Positions 43,937 to 52,617 of a stretch of 64,000 nucleotides of DNA are shown in pieces (within the stretch, counting starts at the first letter, position 1; the number at the start of each line of letters is the position of its first letter). This DNA is from Paenibacillus harenae (GTDB taxonomy: Bacteria; Bacillota; Bacilli; Paenibacillales; Paenibacillaceae). Made by a program: the position numbers and the translations under genes. The notes beneath the pieces are model-generated. The model did no database searches. It was given only the letters and a program-made list of their open reading frames with translations, and was not told where the DNA came from. The stretch lies in contig NZ_JAUSST010000008.1 of NCBI RefSeq assembly GCF_030812415.1, positions 124,001 to 188,000 of the forward strand. The letters are read 5' to 3'.

Positions 43937-44716
43937 ATGAAAGCGGGCATTCTCGTTATTAGTCACGGCTCCAGGGAAGCCAGCTGGGTGGAGCTCGTCG
44001 ATGCTGCCGTTCGGCAGGCTTCGGCTTCCCCGCTGCTAGCCGACGTGCCTATCGTGTCGTCCTTCCTGGAGATCGTGGAGGGACGGCTTATTCAGGATGG
44101 TATCGACGTGCTGGAGCGTGCCGGCGTCACGGATATGCTGGTGCTGCCGCTGTTCGTCTCGTCCGGCAGCACGCATGTGGATGAGATCGGACAGGCATTC
44201 GGTCTGCCATGGGTTTCGGATCTCGAAGGCGATCTCGGCACGTTCCGCGTAGAAGCGAAGGTGACGTATGGTTCGCCGATCGACGACGATCCGGAGATTG
44301 CCGAGCTGCTGCTGGCTAACATTGCCGAGCTGTCAGAGGCGCCGGAGCGTGAAGCGGTGCTGCTCATCGGGCACGGCAGCAAGGAGAAGGTGTTCCACGA
44401 GCGCTGGAAGCATGGACTTTCTTTGCTGGCTGCGCGTCTGGAGGCGCTTGGCGGCTTCGCTCATTCGGAGCATGCGATGCTGCTCCCCGATCAAGCTGCG
44501 GCTAAGCTTGCGGCTATGCAGAGCGAGCGTCCGGAGCTGGCGGTGATCGTTGTGCCGCTGTTCTTGAGCCCGGGCTATTTTACAAACCATGTCGTGCCGA
44601 CTCGTCTTGCAGGCCTTACCTATCGGTACAACGGACGGGCGATGCTGCCGAATCCGGCGATTGAACGATGGCTGACGCGGCAGATGACGAGCTGGCTGGA
44701 GAGAATCGTTGATTAA
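43937..44716 (+). CDS. CbiX/SirB-like sirohydrochlorin chelatase family protein
   Basis: A 259-residue protein with two related halves, each with a CbiX-like domain: VISHGSREASW at the N-terminus and LLIGHGSKEKVFH in the second half carry the metal-binding histidines. Members insert cobalt, iron or nickel into sirohydrochlorin for cobalamin, siroheme or F430 synthesis. The duplicated form is that of Bacillus SirB/CbiX. No other tetrapyrrole genes are nearby, so which metal is inserted is unclear. ATG 43937 follows GGAAGG. Confidence 0.85.
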   Translation: MKAGILVISHGSREASWVELVDAAVRQASASPLLADVPIVSSFLEIVEGRLIQDGIDVLERAGVTDMLVLPLFVSSGSTHVDEIGQAFGLPWVSDLEGDLGTFRVEAKVTYGSPIDDDPEIAELLLANIAELSEAPEREAVLLIGHGSKEKVFHERWKHGLSLLAARLEALGGFAHSEHAMLLPDQAAAKLAAMQSERPELAVIVVPLFLSPGYFTNHVVPTRLAGLTYRYNGRAMLPNPAIERWLTRQMTSWLERIVD

Positions 44717-44764
44717 TAGGATGAATAGTTAGCTGGATGGGATAGTTAGGGGTGTGAATCAAGT

Positions 44765-45679
44765 ATGAGTATTAAACGGGCAAGGCTCATCTATAACCCG
44801 ACATCGGGCAGAGAAGAGATGAAGCGGCGTCTTCCGGACATCCTGCAGAGGCTGGAGCAGGGCGGTATCGAGACGAGTTGCCACGCGACGATCGGCGAAG
44901 GCGATGCGACGATGGCTGCGGCCGAAGCGGCGGATCGCGGCTACGATATGATTATCGCGGCGGGCGGCGACGGCACGTTGTATGAAGTCATTAACGGTCT
45001 GGCGAATAAGCCGAACATTCCTCCGCTGGGCATATTGCCCGTGGGGACGACGAATGATTTTGCCAGAGCGACGGGCATTCCGAAGCATTGGGAGTACGCT
45101 TGCGACCTTATCATTCAGCAATATACCCGTCCGATTGACGTGGGCAAGGCGAATGATCGTTACTTTATTAATATCGCCGGCGGCGGCTCGTTAACGGAGC
45201 TCACTTACGATGTACCGAGCAAGCTCAAGACGATGGTTGGGCAGCTTGCTTATTATATGAAGGGCATGGAGAAAATGACCCGCCTGCGCCCGACCGAATT
45301 GAAGTTCGAAGCGGCCGGCGTCGGGGAGTTCCACGACGAGTTCATGATGTTCCTGATCTGCAACAGCAACTCCGTGGGCGGCTTCGAGCGGCTGGCGCCG
45401 GATTCGTTGCTCGATGACGGCTTGCTCGACGTGCTGCTCATCCGCAAGTGCAACCTGGCGGAGTTCATCAAGCTCGTTACGCTCGCGCTGCGAGGGGAGC
45501 ATCTGAATGATCCTCATGTGATCCACTTCCGGACGAATGAGCTTAAGGTGACGACACCGGATTATGTACAGATCAATCTGGACGGCGAATATGGCGGCGT
45601 GCTGCCGTGCACGTTCTCGGTGCTGCCGTCGCGCCTGAATATTTTTGCGGATGAAACAGGCATTTCCACATATCGTTAA
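44765..45679 (+). CDS. dgkB: Diacylglycerol/lipid kinase DgkB-like
   Basis: A 304-residue soluble lipid kinase, phosphorylating diacylglycerol released by lipoteichoic acid synthesis. The ATP motif GGDGTLYEVINGL and PVGTTNDFARATG are conserved; the C-terminal all-beta substrate domain has LDGEYGG. AGGGGTG precedes ATG 44765. It lies directly upstream of rlmCD, as often seen in Bacillus-type genomes, which supports DgkB over other members of this family. Confidence 0.92.
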   Translation: MSIKRARLIYNPTSGREEMKRRLPDILQRLEQGGIETSCHATIGEGDATMAAAEAADRGYDMIIAAGGDGTLYEVINGLANKPNIPPLGILPVGTTNDFARATGIPKHWEYACDLIIQQYTRPIDVGKANDRYFINIAGGGSLTELTYDVPSKLKTMVGQLAYYMKGMEKMTRLRPTELKFEAAGVGEFHDEFMMFLICNSNSVGGFERLAPDSLLDDGLLDVLLIRKCNLAEFIKLVTLALRGEHLNDPHVIHFRTNELKVTTPDYVQINLDGEYGGVLPCTFSVLPSRLNIFADETGISTYR

Positions 45680-45790
45680 TAGCTGCGGCTAGTCCCATGA
45701 CCATGCGAATGGCAATGAGGCTGGCCGTATTGTATGATAGGAGTTAGATTTTCAATAAGGACGGCTATGAAGGCAGAGCGGAGAGATTAC

Positions 45791-47281
45791 ATGCGTAAAG
45801 GAACGAACAAGGGCGGCAGCCATAACGGTAGATCAAATAGAGGACGCAATGCGGCGGCCGAGAAGGAACGGGCGGATGCGCCGTTCCAGAAGAACGAAGA
45901 GGTGACGGTCGATATTATCGGCCTCACCCATGACGGCGAAGGCGTAGGCCGCGCGAACGGCTTCACCCTGTTCATCCAAGGGGCGCTGCCCGGCGAGCGC
46001 GTGCGTGCGAAGGTCATGAAGGTGAAGAAGCAGTACGGCTATGCACGTCTGGTAGAATTGCTGGAGAAGAGCGCGGACCGGCAGGAGCCGCCTTGCGATA
46101 TATTCAAGGAATGCGGCGGTTGTCAGCTGCAGCACTTCGATTATGCAGCGCAGCTGGCATGGAAGCGGCAGCATGTCGTCGATAACCTCGTGCGGATCGG
46201 GAAGTTGAATGTGGCTGGTGAGGGAGAGGCGTCGGATGGAATCGTTGTTCATCCTACGGTTGGTATGGACAAGCCTTGGCGCTACCGCAATAAGGCTAGC
46301 GTGCCAATCGGCACGCATAACGCGAGCGGCGAGCTGATCGCCGGCTTCTACGCCCGCGGCACCCATCGCATCATCGACATGGACGATTGCCTCATCGAGC
46401 ACGAGCATAACGACGAGGTTGTCCGCGTCGTCAAGCGAATCGGCCGCGAGCTCGGCGTCACGCCTTACGACGAGGAGACTGGGTGCGGTGTGCTTCGCCA
46501 CGTCATGGCTCGGACCGGTGTCGTGACCGGAGAGATTATGGTCGTGCTCATAACCAACGTTAAGAAGCTGCCATCGGCAGACCGCTGGATAGAGCGCATC
46601 CGCGAGGAGCTGCCAGGCGTGAAGAGCATTGTGCAGAACGTGAACACGCGCGAGACGAACGTTATTTTCGGTGACGAAACTCGCACGCTGTGGGGAAGCG
46701 ACGTCATCTATGACGAACTGGACGGCATTCGCTTCGCGATCTCCGCGAGATCGTTCTACCAGGTCAATCCGATGCAGACGGTTGAGTTGTACAGAAGAGC
46801 CGTAGAATATGCAGGTCTAACGGGCAACGAAGATGTCATCGACGCGTATTGCGGCATCGGGACGATCTCGCTGTTTCTCGCTCGGAAGGCGGGGCGAGTC
46901 TACGGTGTAGAGATCGTGCCGGAGGCGATCGAGGATGCTGCCCGGAACGCGAAGCTGAATGGCATCGAGAATGCGATTTTCGAGGCTGGGCCGGCCGAGG
47001 TCGTCATTCCTCGATGGCGCGAGGAAGGTATCACCGCAGACGTCATCGTCGTTGATCCCCCGCGCAAGGGCTGTGACCCGGCGCTGTTGGAGACGATCTT
47101 GAAGATGCAGCCTGAGCGGGTAGTTTATGTGAGTTGTAATCCTTCGACGTTGGCGAGGGATCTGAGAGTGCTCGAGGATGGCGGGTATCGGACGGTGGAG
47201 GTTGTGCCGGTGGATATGTTTCCTCATACGACGCATGTGGAGTGCTGTTCACTATTAGTTTGGAACGGAAATAACGAATGA
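45791..47281 (+). CDS. rlmCD: 23S rRNA (uracil-5-)-methyltransferase RlmCD
   Basis: A 496-residue TrmA-family enzyme that methylates two uridines of 23S rRNA. A basic, disordered N-terminus (about 1-40) precedes a TRAM domain (about 45-105), then the Fe-S cysteines in CDIFKECGGCQL, the SAM-binding IDAYCGIGTI and the catalytic Cys in YVSCNPSTLARD. The last residues run HTTHVECCSLLVW. The 3' end of this gene family is a known insertion site for integrative elements, and a partial copy of this end reappears at 52618-52638. The C-terminus here (WNGNNE) may therefore be element-supplied. The ATG at 45791 follows GGAGAG. Confidence 0.95.
   Translation: MRKGTNKGGSHNGRSNRGRNAAAEKERADAPFQKNEEVTVDIIGLTHDGEGVGRANGFTLFIQGALPGERVRAKVMKVKKQYGYARLVELLEKSADRQEPPCDIFKECGGCQLQHFDYAAQLAWKRQHVVDNLVRIGKLNVAGEGEASDGIVVHPTVGMDKPWRYRNKASVPIGTHNASGELIAGFYARGTHRIIDMDDCLIEHEHNDEVVRVVKRIGRELGVTPYDEETGCGVLRHVMARTGVVTGEIMVVLITNVKKLPSADRWIERIREELPGVKSIVQNVNTRETNVIFGDETRTLWGSDVIYDELDGIRFAISARSFYQVNPMQTVELYRRAVEYAGLTGNEDVIDAYCGIGTISLFLARKAGRVYGVEIVPEAIEDAARNAKLNGIENAIFEAGPAEVVIPRWREEGITADVIVVDPPRKGCDPALLETILKMQPERVVYVSCNPSTLARDLRVLEDGGYRTVEVVPVDMFPHTTHVECCSLLVWNGNNE
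47225..47245 (+). other. Candidate left attachment site (attL) in the 3' end of rlmCD
   Basis: This 21-base stretch encodes part of the HTTHVEC end of RlmCD and matches 52618-52638 at 18 of 21 positions; the three differences are at third codon positions. It is proposed as the left boundary of the mobile element. Confidence 0.5.
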
Positions 47282-47298
47282 GAAGTTAATGTGGGATT

Positions 47299-47329
47299 CC
47301 CCTCTCTTCATTGAGAGGGTATTTTTTTT
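47299..47329 (+). terminator. Terminator after rlmCD
   Basis: CCCTCTC (47300-47306) pairs with GAGAGGG (47313-47319) around TTCATT, followed by a long T run. Confidence 0.9.
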
Positions 47330-47531
47330 CTTCACAAGGGAGCGGGAGTTGGATGCGATAGGACACTCGGGGGTGGTTTACAGCTAAATGGATGAATCTG
47401 TTTGCAATATCGGGTGGAACACATCTTCTCAGCAACCAGACGTAAAAATACAAACGATACGAAAGCAAAATGCCAACATATGGTATAGTATATCTAGGTC
47501 ATTGTTCTGATGATGATAGGGGGAAAGAAAA

Positions 47532-48020
47532 GTGCTACGGGAAGTTCTATGGAAGTCGTTGATGATTAACGGTTCTATTGTTATGTTTTGGAGACAAAGC
47601 ATATTAGAAAAGTACATTGAAAATATAAGAGAAGAAGGATTCGACGTTTATATCTTTGATTGTGAATCATGGGATAAGAACAGTTGTCTTTTGGAAATAG
47701 GTAATGCTCTTGATTTCCCAGATTACTACGGAAAAAACCTAGATGCTTTCAATGATTGCCTCTCCGATATTGTCCCTAGTGGTGAAGGCTTTGTGCTTGT
47801 TTTCAAGAACTTCGACAAATTCAATGCACGAGATAAAGACACTGCGTATCATGTGCTAGACATTATCCAAAATAATTCTTGGAAATTACTTGTCGGAAAT
47901 CAAAAGAAGTTGATCGCTTTTTTGCATTCAAGTGACCCTCGATTACATATACAAAATGTTGGAGCATTGACTGTTCTTTGGAACAACGATGAATGGCTTA
48001 ATAAGAGCAGAGGGGTTTAG
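47532..48020 (+). CDS. Barstar family protein (ribonuclease inhibitor-like)
   Basis: A 162-residue protein of the barstar (barnase inhibitor) family. The family block FPDYYGKNLDAFNDCLSDI, which contains the RNase-contacting acidic and Tyr residues, is clear at about 70-90. Barstar binds and blocks barnase-type ribonucleases in the cytoplasm. No barnase-like toxin is seen in the window, so it is orphan. AGGGGG lies before GTG 47532. AT-rich codon use and low GC mark it as element cargo. The next two genes, in the same direction and closely spaced, look like further immunity-type cargo. Confidence 0.8.
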   Translation: MLREVLWKSLMINGSIVMFWRQSILEKYIENIREEGFDVYIFDCESWDKNSCLLEIGNALDFPDYYGKNLDAFNDCLSDIVPSGEGFVLVFKNFDKFNARDKDTAYHVLDIIQNNSWKLLVGNQKKLIAFLHSSDPRLHIQNVGALTVLWNNDEWLNKSRGV

Positions 48021-48057
48021 ACAACGAAACCTTATTATCCAGAATTGAGGTAACAAT

Positions 48058-48414
48058 ATGTCCCTATTACCACTTAGAGTACCAGTGGGATTTGCTATTT
48101 GTTTTAATAATTTTGTAGATTTAGACCCGATACCATGTAAAACTGGGGACGGTTTTATTGAAAACTGCGAGTATTTTACGGAAGATATTTTGCAAATAGC
48201 AATGATGAAAATTGTTGATGGGAATTGGATATTACCAAAGTCCGAAAAACTTATCATTGATTTAGGATGGTATCCAGATAGTCGTATCACTGGTCAATAC
48301 AGACTGGTACAAGTTAATGAGTCTTGGGAAGTTATAAGGGAGAAATATTCCAAAAATCGTTATGAGATAAGGGATACTATCGAAGATTGGATGAAAAATC
48401 CTACTGTTCTATAG
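48058..48414 (+). CDS. Unrecognised small cytoplasmic protein, possible immunity protein
   Basis: A 118-residue acidic protein with no signal peptide, no membrane segment and no family I recognise. The many aromatic and acidic residues (for example FIENCEYFTEDIL, YPDSRITGQYRLV) and its place right after a barstar gene, in a small AT-rich cluster, are features of immunity proteins of polymorphic toxin systems. That is inference only. GAGGT lies before ATG 48058. It is 37 bases behind the barstar stop and 33 before the next gene. Confidence 0.6.
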   Translation: MSLLPLRVPVGFAICFNNFVDLDPIPCKTGDGFIENCEYFTEDILQIAMMKIVDGNWILPKSEKLIIDLGWYPDSRITGQYRLVQVNESWEVIREKYSKNRYEIRDTIEDWMKNPTVL

Positions 48415-48447
48415 ACATTTTTTATTAACGTTTTGGTGGTGTGGAAC

Positions 48448-48876
48448 GTGAATATATGGAAATATTCAACTAACGATGATTACTTTGATTTCTTGGATTT
48501 TCATGATGCTGTAGTAGAGAAGATTCAAGTATTTGAGAACCAAATTGTTGTAGATATAGAATCGATAAACATACTGGCAGATCATCCACTCAATCCTTAT
48601 GGGGTGGCTAAGAATACTGATCATTGCAGATTGATATTCGTACATCCAACGTTTAGTGAAGCAACACTTTTCCTTGAAGATAAGATTCCCCAACAAATTG
48701 AATGTACTGACTTTAAGGAATTGGAGATTCTCAAATTTGCCCGAAGTAAACAACCCGATGATTATTTGTACGAAATTTTCGGTTCGGATAACCAATTCTG
48801 CGAATGGAGGGTAAAAGCAAAAGGTCTTATTCTTTATTGGAATGAATTTGTTGGGGATGCTTGGTTCGTAGGATAG
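48448..48876 (+). CDS. Unrecognised small protein, possible immunity protein
   Basis: A protein of 142 residues from GTG 48448, which has GGTGGTG 7 bases upstream; a TTG at 48433 would add five residues. It starts NIWKYSTNDDYFDFLDFHDA; the FHDAVVEKIQVFENQIVVDI stretch is the beta-strand-rich start often seen in small immunity-type proteins, but I cannot name a family. Acidic and aromatic overall. It ends the three-gene cluster that begins with the barstar gene and is followed by a terminator. Confidence 0.6.
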   Translation: MNIWKYSTNDDYFDFLDFHDAVVEKIQVFENQIVVDIESINILADHPLNPYGVAKNTDHCRLIFVHPTFSEATLFLEDKIPQQIECTDFKELEILKFARSKQPDDYLYEIFGSDNQFCEWRVKAKGLILYWNEFVGDAWFVG

Positions 48877-48929
48877 CATAAGAACAATAATCTAGGAGCA
48901 TGGGGTTACACCTCTGACTATCATGAATT

Positions 48930-48970
48930 AAAGCCATCTGTGGGCATTCCTACACGTGGCTTTTCTTTTT
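48930..48970 (+). terminator. Terminator after the immunity-like cluster
   Basis: AAGCCA (48931-48936) pairs with TGGCTT (48957-48962) with an inner partial stem, followed by TTCTTTTTT. It separates cargo from the regulator of the element. Confidence 0.75.
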
Positions 48971-48983
48971 TCGAAAAAAGTAT

Positions 48984-49038
48984 TTGACATACCGAGTATG
49001 CACGGGTATTATGGAGATATAAAGACATACTAAGTATG
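48984..49038 (+). promoter_or_regulatory. Promoter with two regulator operators
   Basis: TTGACA (48984-48989) and TATTAT (49007-49012) are 17 bases apart. Two near-identical palindromes, CATACCGAGTATG (48988-49000) and CATACTAAGTATG (49026-49038), cover the -35 box and the start of the following gene, with centres 38 bases apart. This is the layout of an autorepressed regulator gene. Confidence 0.75.
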
Positions 49039-49674
49039 GCGGTGATGAAAGTGATTGGATTACAGTATATAGCTGATATGTTTCACATGGAGTACAAGAC
49101 AGTCGCTGAGAAAATTGGTGTCTCTAAGCAAACATTTCAGGATTGGATTAAAGAACGCAGGAAAATACCGCATCAACGATTAGAACAACTCTCAGAATTA
49201 TTTGGCATCAAGGAATTAGGACTTTTCCAAAAGGAACTTACGGATGCGGAGAAAAGAGACATTCAAATTCTCTATTTCCATATCACAGATGAGTGGGTTG
49301 AGGTTGAATATCCTCATGTAGATGAGGATGGGAAAGAAATCATCATTAAGCAACAAGTATCTCAGAATGAAGGAATCATCCGTTATCTTCATGAACGTGA
49401 CGAAGAAGCGAGGTTCATTGAATGTGTCCAGCAAGTTGTCAGCGATGATTTAGTCGACGGTAACGAGAATAAACGCCTTATAGAACAATTGCTAACAGTC
49501 CTCGATAAAGAACCTCATCGCAAGTCCATTGAACTTGTACTGCATTATTTGACGGATTATCAGAGCAACAAGGATTGGGGAGGGATTCACCCCTCTGTAA
49601 GCAAGTACGAGCATAATGGCTTTTTCGAAAAACTAGATAATTTACTCAAAGAAAATGGATTGTCCATCGATTAG
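49036..49674 (+). CDS. Helix-turn-helix regulator of the mobile element
   Basis: A protein of about 212 residues. Residues about 12-55 form a Cro/CI-like or transposase-like helix-turn-helix (YKTVAEKIGVSKQTFQDWIK), followed by a basic RRKIPHQRLEQLSELFG helix; the rest is acidic, helical and unrecognised. The exact start is uncertain: ATG 49036 lies inside the second operator and lacks a ribosome site, while ATG 49045 and GTG 49051 follow GGCGGTG. It most likely binds the CATACnnAGTATG sites upstream and controls the replication and integration genes downstream. Confidence 0.7.
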   Translation: MAVMKVIGLQYIADMFHMEYKTVAEKIGVSKQTFQDWIKERRKIPHQRLEQLSELFGIKELGLFQKELTDAEKRDIQILYFHITDEWVEVEYPHVDEDGKEIIIKQQVSQNEGIIRYLHERDEEARFIECVQQVVSDDLVDGNENKRLIEQLLTVLDKEPHRKSIELVLHYLTDYQSNKDWGGIHPSVSKYEHNGFFEKLDNLLKENGLSID

Positions 49675-49787
49675 GAGGTGATAGTGATGCCATACAGCGT
49701 CCCGTTCTTATAACATGTCTAATCTCGTCCAAGATTGTAGGTTACATGATCATTTACTAATAACAAAAAGGGGTTTGATAAGAAAAG

Positions 49788-50693
49788 ATGTTTGATACTG
49801 TACAACTAAGAGCAAGATTTATTGATCTTGATTCACATTACTTGAATCAACACAATCCGAAGTCATTTACCTCCTATAACAGCAGTACAGGAGAACTCCG
49901 TACCACATATAAGGTATATGACGAACTATTGCCATACATCACTTATTATGACGGTAGCCATATGCTTGATGTTCAAGTCTCCATTCCAAAGCTGTTATTT
50001 GGGAACAATGTTCAGCAGGTTACAGAAACGGATATTCCAGTATTCTTTGATCGACTTCAAGAGCGACTAGAACAATTATTCTGTGTAAAAATTCCGCACT
50101 CTAGTTGGACAGTCATCCGATGTGATGTAAGTTGGAATTTTCAAGTGGGTAATGAAGTTCCCAAGTATGTCAGATTGCTAAGTAAACAGAAATTTGCTTT
50201 CAAGAGTACCATAACATACAACCAAGATCAGACAGTCGAATACAGAAACAAAAGTAGCAGAATCATCTTCTACGACAAAGAAGCACAGCTAACCAAGATG
50301 AAAGAGCCAGATTATATCATTGAACAGTCAAGAGGTTTACTTCGCTTAGAGATCAAGCCAAGTACCAATGATATGAAGAAGTTTTCTCCAACTAGATTAG
50401 CGGTTGAGTTAATTGGGAAGCCGTTCTTTGAATACATGACGGGGAAAGTACTTGGGGAAATTGAGTACCCGACAGAGTTTGATGAACTGGATTTATCGTG
50501 GCTACTAGAGAACAGAGTAAACATAGCCCAGATTGAACGAATGCTAGGGTTTCAACGACTACAAGAGATGTTCGATGAACAAACGCTAAGAAAAATATAC
50601 ACTTCTTCAACATATGCCAATCGAAAAACTGAGGCAAAAAAAATGACAATTCCCAGAGGGAACTGTCTCAGTCCATTGACGATTAGCCAATAG
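49788..50693 (+). CDS. Replication initiator, phage/plasmid gene II/X family
   Basis: A 301-residue protein that resembles the gene II/X-type initiators (Phage_CRI family) of filamentous phages and related plasmids. Landmarks in order: MFDTVQLRARF at the start, SSWTVIRCDVSWNF (about 100-115), SSRIIFYDKEAQL (about 155) and RGLLRLEIKPS (about 180). Such proteins nick one strand at an origin and start rolling-circle replication. A ribosome site AAAAAGGGG precedes the ATG. Its 3' end contains an inverted repeat and the region after it carries CGATAA iterons. It lies between the regulator and the recombinase of the element. Confidence 0.7.
   Translation: MFDTVQLRARFIDLDSHYLNQHNPKSFTSYNSSTGELRTTYKVYDELLPYITYYDGSHMLDVQVSIPKLLFGNNVQQVTETDIPVFFDRLQERLEQLFCVKIPHSSWTVIRCDVSWNFQVGNEVPKYVRLLSKQKFAFKSTITYNQDQTVEYRNKSSRIIFYDKEAQLTKMKEPDYIIEQSRGLLRLEIKPSTNDMKKFSPTRLAVELIGKPFFEYMTGKVLGEIEYPTEFDELDLSWLLENRVNIAQIERMLGFQRLQEMFDEQTLRKIYTSSTYANRKTEAKKMTIPRGNCLSPLTISQ
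50645..50667. repeat. Inverted repeat in the 3' end of the replication gene
   Basis: GACAATTCCC (50645-50654) faces GGGAACTGTC (50658-50667) with one mismatch and a three-base loop. A hairpin just upstream of the iterons could be the nick site region of the origin. Confidence 0.5.
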
Positions 50694-50706
50694 ATAACAC
50701 TTCCGT

Positions 50707-50859
50707 CGATAAGGACACGTTATTTTGCCGATAACGATAAAAAGTCCAAGATCGTGGAATAAATTAAACAAACCTAGTTCTTATTTTACTTAATAATAAA
50801 GATAAAGCAACTGCCTTACATTGAATATTATTAGCCCAACGATAACCACTAATCGATAA
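50707..50859 (+). repeat. CGATAA iterons, candidate origin of replication
   Basis: Five perfect CGATAA copies occur at 50707, 50729, 50735 (in tandem), 50840 and 50854, with near copies AGATAA at 50692 and 50800, in an AT-rich stretch without genes. Direct repeats of this type behind a replication initiator gene are typical of an origin. The stretch 50694-50925 has no other feature I recognise. Confidence 0.55.
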
Positions 50860-50925
50860 ACATAAGGAAATTACTAAACAAAACATAAAATGCAAGGGGT
50901 GTGCTTCGAGAGAGGGAATATTTTG

Positions 50926-51084
50926 ATGAATGTTATTCGTGTGTATAATCCTAATGCAACTGCTTCATTCATGAGCCTATTCATGCCAATTGTAGAAGAT
51001 CAAATAGGCAAAATTATAGATAAAATCACTAGACAAGAGAATGAAAATGTACCCACATTACCTTCTCATAACCAAGAAAATTAA
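50926..51084 (+). CDS. Small 52-residue protein before the recombinase gene
   Basis: Starts at ATG 50926, behind GAGAGGG, and ends 8 bases before the recombinase gene. The product begins MNVIRVYNPNATASF, has an amphipathic middle (SFMSLFMPIVEDQIGKIIDK) and a polar tail. No family recognised. Its position, tightly coupled to the recombinase, suggests a helper for integration or excision, such as a directionality factor, but nothing in the sequence proves it. Confidence 0.6.
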   Translation: MNVIRVYNPNATASFMSLFMPIVEDQIGKIIDKITRQENENVPTLPSHNQEN

Positions 51085-51092
51085 GGGAGAAC

Positions 51093-52568
51093 ATGGTTAT
51101 GAGATGCGCAATATATTTAAGGGTTTCTACTAATAAGGAAGAACAGAAATCATCCTTGGATAATCAGAGGGATTTATTCTATCGTTACATTGGGGATAAA
51201 GGTTGGGACGTGCATGAGTTTTACGTTGATGTTGAGACAGGTACTACTGACAAGAGAGCAAGTTTACAACGCCTCATAAGCGATGCGAAACAACGTAAAT
51301 TTGATGTTATTCTTGCGAAGGAATTGTCCCGCCTTGCACGTAACGGTAAATTGTCGTATGAAATACGTGATATTGCTCAAACAAATCGTATTCATATTAT
51401 CACGTTAGATGATGCAGTAAATACCATGGAAGGTCGTTCTGAAAATTTTGGTTTATACGCTTGGCTTTATGAACAAGAATCACAGAGAACATCTGAAAGA
51501 ATCAAGTCTTCGTTTGCTTCTAAAGCACGTAGGGGGGAGTTTAAGGGGTCTATCCCCCCTTACGGATATAATGTTGTAAGCGGAGTTCTATCTCTACGAG
51601 AAGACGATACTCCTATAGTAGTGAGACGAATCTTTCAGTTGTATTTACAGGGTATTGGGTTCGACGCCATTGCAAGAACGCTTACTCGCGAAGGTTATCA
51701 AACTCCTTCACAGACGGTAGGAAAAAAGAACGCAGGTATGTATTGGAATGGGTCGACAATAAAGCTGATTCTGACTAACCCTCACTATACTGGTGATTTA
51801 GTACAAGGCAGAGAGACGACAATTAGTGTTACTGTCAAAACAAGAGACAAGGTTTCTTTGGATGAGCAAATTGTGATACCCAATACCCACCCAGCTATCA
51901 TTAGTCGGGAACAATTTCAAATGGTTCAAGATATGATGAATGGACGAAAGAAGAAGCGTCCCAAATGTAAGAAGCACCTTTTCACAAATGTCGCTTTTTG
52001 TGCTGATTGTGGTAAAAGTTTGTGGTACATTAAACATCGTGAAGGTTATGTTTGTGGAACGCACTTAAAGCATGGTAAACATGCTTGTGGACAACACACT
52101 ATTAAAGAAGCCAGACTGATAAGTATTATCTTAGATGATATTCGGGAACTCTCTAGGACGTTAGATGAAACAGCGGTTTTAATTAAGATCAAAGCAACTG
52201 CTGAAAAAGAACGAAAGATACGTGAAAAGCAAGTTGCTGAACTAGAGAAAAGAATCATTCGACTCAAAGATTCTAAGAATGCCTTGATAAAAAAACTCGT
52301 TGATGGTACTGTCTCGGATTCTGACTACCAAGAATATGTTGCTACTTCAAATCATGAGATACAACAATTACAGGCACAGGTTCAGCAACATAGATTTTCC
52401 TCTCAGAGTAATACTCAATTTGACTTAGAGCGATTGAAGAACGAAATACAATCATTCTTAAAGCTAGATGAACTTACCCCAGAAATGCTTCACCAGTTGG
52501 TTGAGAAGGTCGAAGTTCAAGCGGATGGAACACCAAAGATATATTATCGATTTACCACTCCAACATGA
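51093..52568 (+). CDS. Large serine recombinase (site-specific integrase)
   Basis: A 491-residue large serine recombinase. The catalytic resolvase domain (about 1-150) has the active Ser12 in YLRVSTNKEE and the SRLARNGKLSYEI region. A recombinase domain (about 160-270) contains PPYGYNV and LTNPHYTGDLV. A zinc-ribbon domain (about 285-350) shows CADCGKSL and further Cys and His residues. A coiled coil (about 370-425) leads to the C-terminus. Enzymes of this type integrate and excise mobile elements at short att sites. It is the last gene of the element; a copy of the rlmCD end follows 50 bases after its stop. Confidence 0.93.
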   Translation: MVMRCAIYLRVSTNKEEQKSSLDNQRDLFYRYIGDKGWDVHEFYVDVETGTTDKRASLQRLISDAKQRKFDVILAKELSRLARNGKLSYEIRDIAQTNRIHIITLDDAVNTMEGRSENFGLYAWLYEQESQRTSERIKSSFASKARRGEFKGSIPPYGYNVVSGVLSLREDDTPIVVRRIFQLYLQGIGFDAIARTLTREGYQTPSQTVGKKNAGMYWNGSTIKLILTNPHYTGDLVQGRETTISVTVKTRDKVSLDEQIVIPNTHPAIISREQFQMVQDMMNGRKKKRPKCKKHLFTNVAFCADCGKSLWYIKHREGYVCGTHLKHGKHACGQHTIKEARLISIILDDIRELSRTLDETAVLIKIKATAEKERKIREKQVAELEKRIIRLKDSKNALIKKLVDGTVSDSDYQEYVATSNHEIQQLQAQVQQHRFSSQSNTQFDLERLKNEIQSFLKLDELTPEMLHQLVEKVEVQADGTPKIYYRFTTPT

Positions 52569-52617
52569 GCAAGACGCAATGATTTGGATATATCATCGGT
52601 CATTTGTTAGTGACCAA

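Noticed and set aside
47286..47468. 60-codon minus-strand frame after rlmCD
   Set aside because: Covers the terminator of rlmCD and has no ribosome site or recognisable features.
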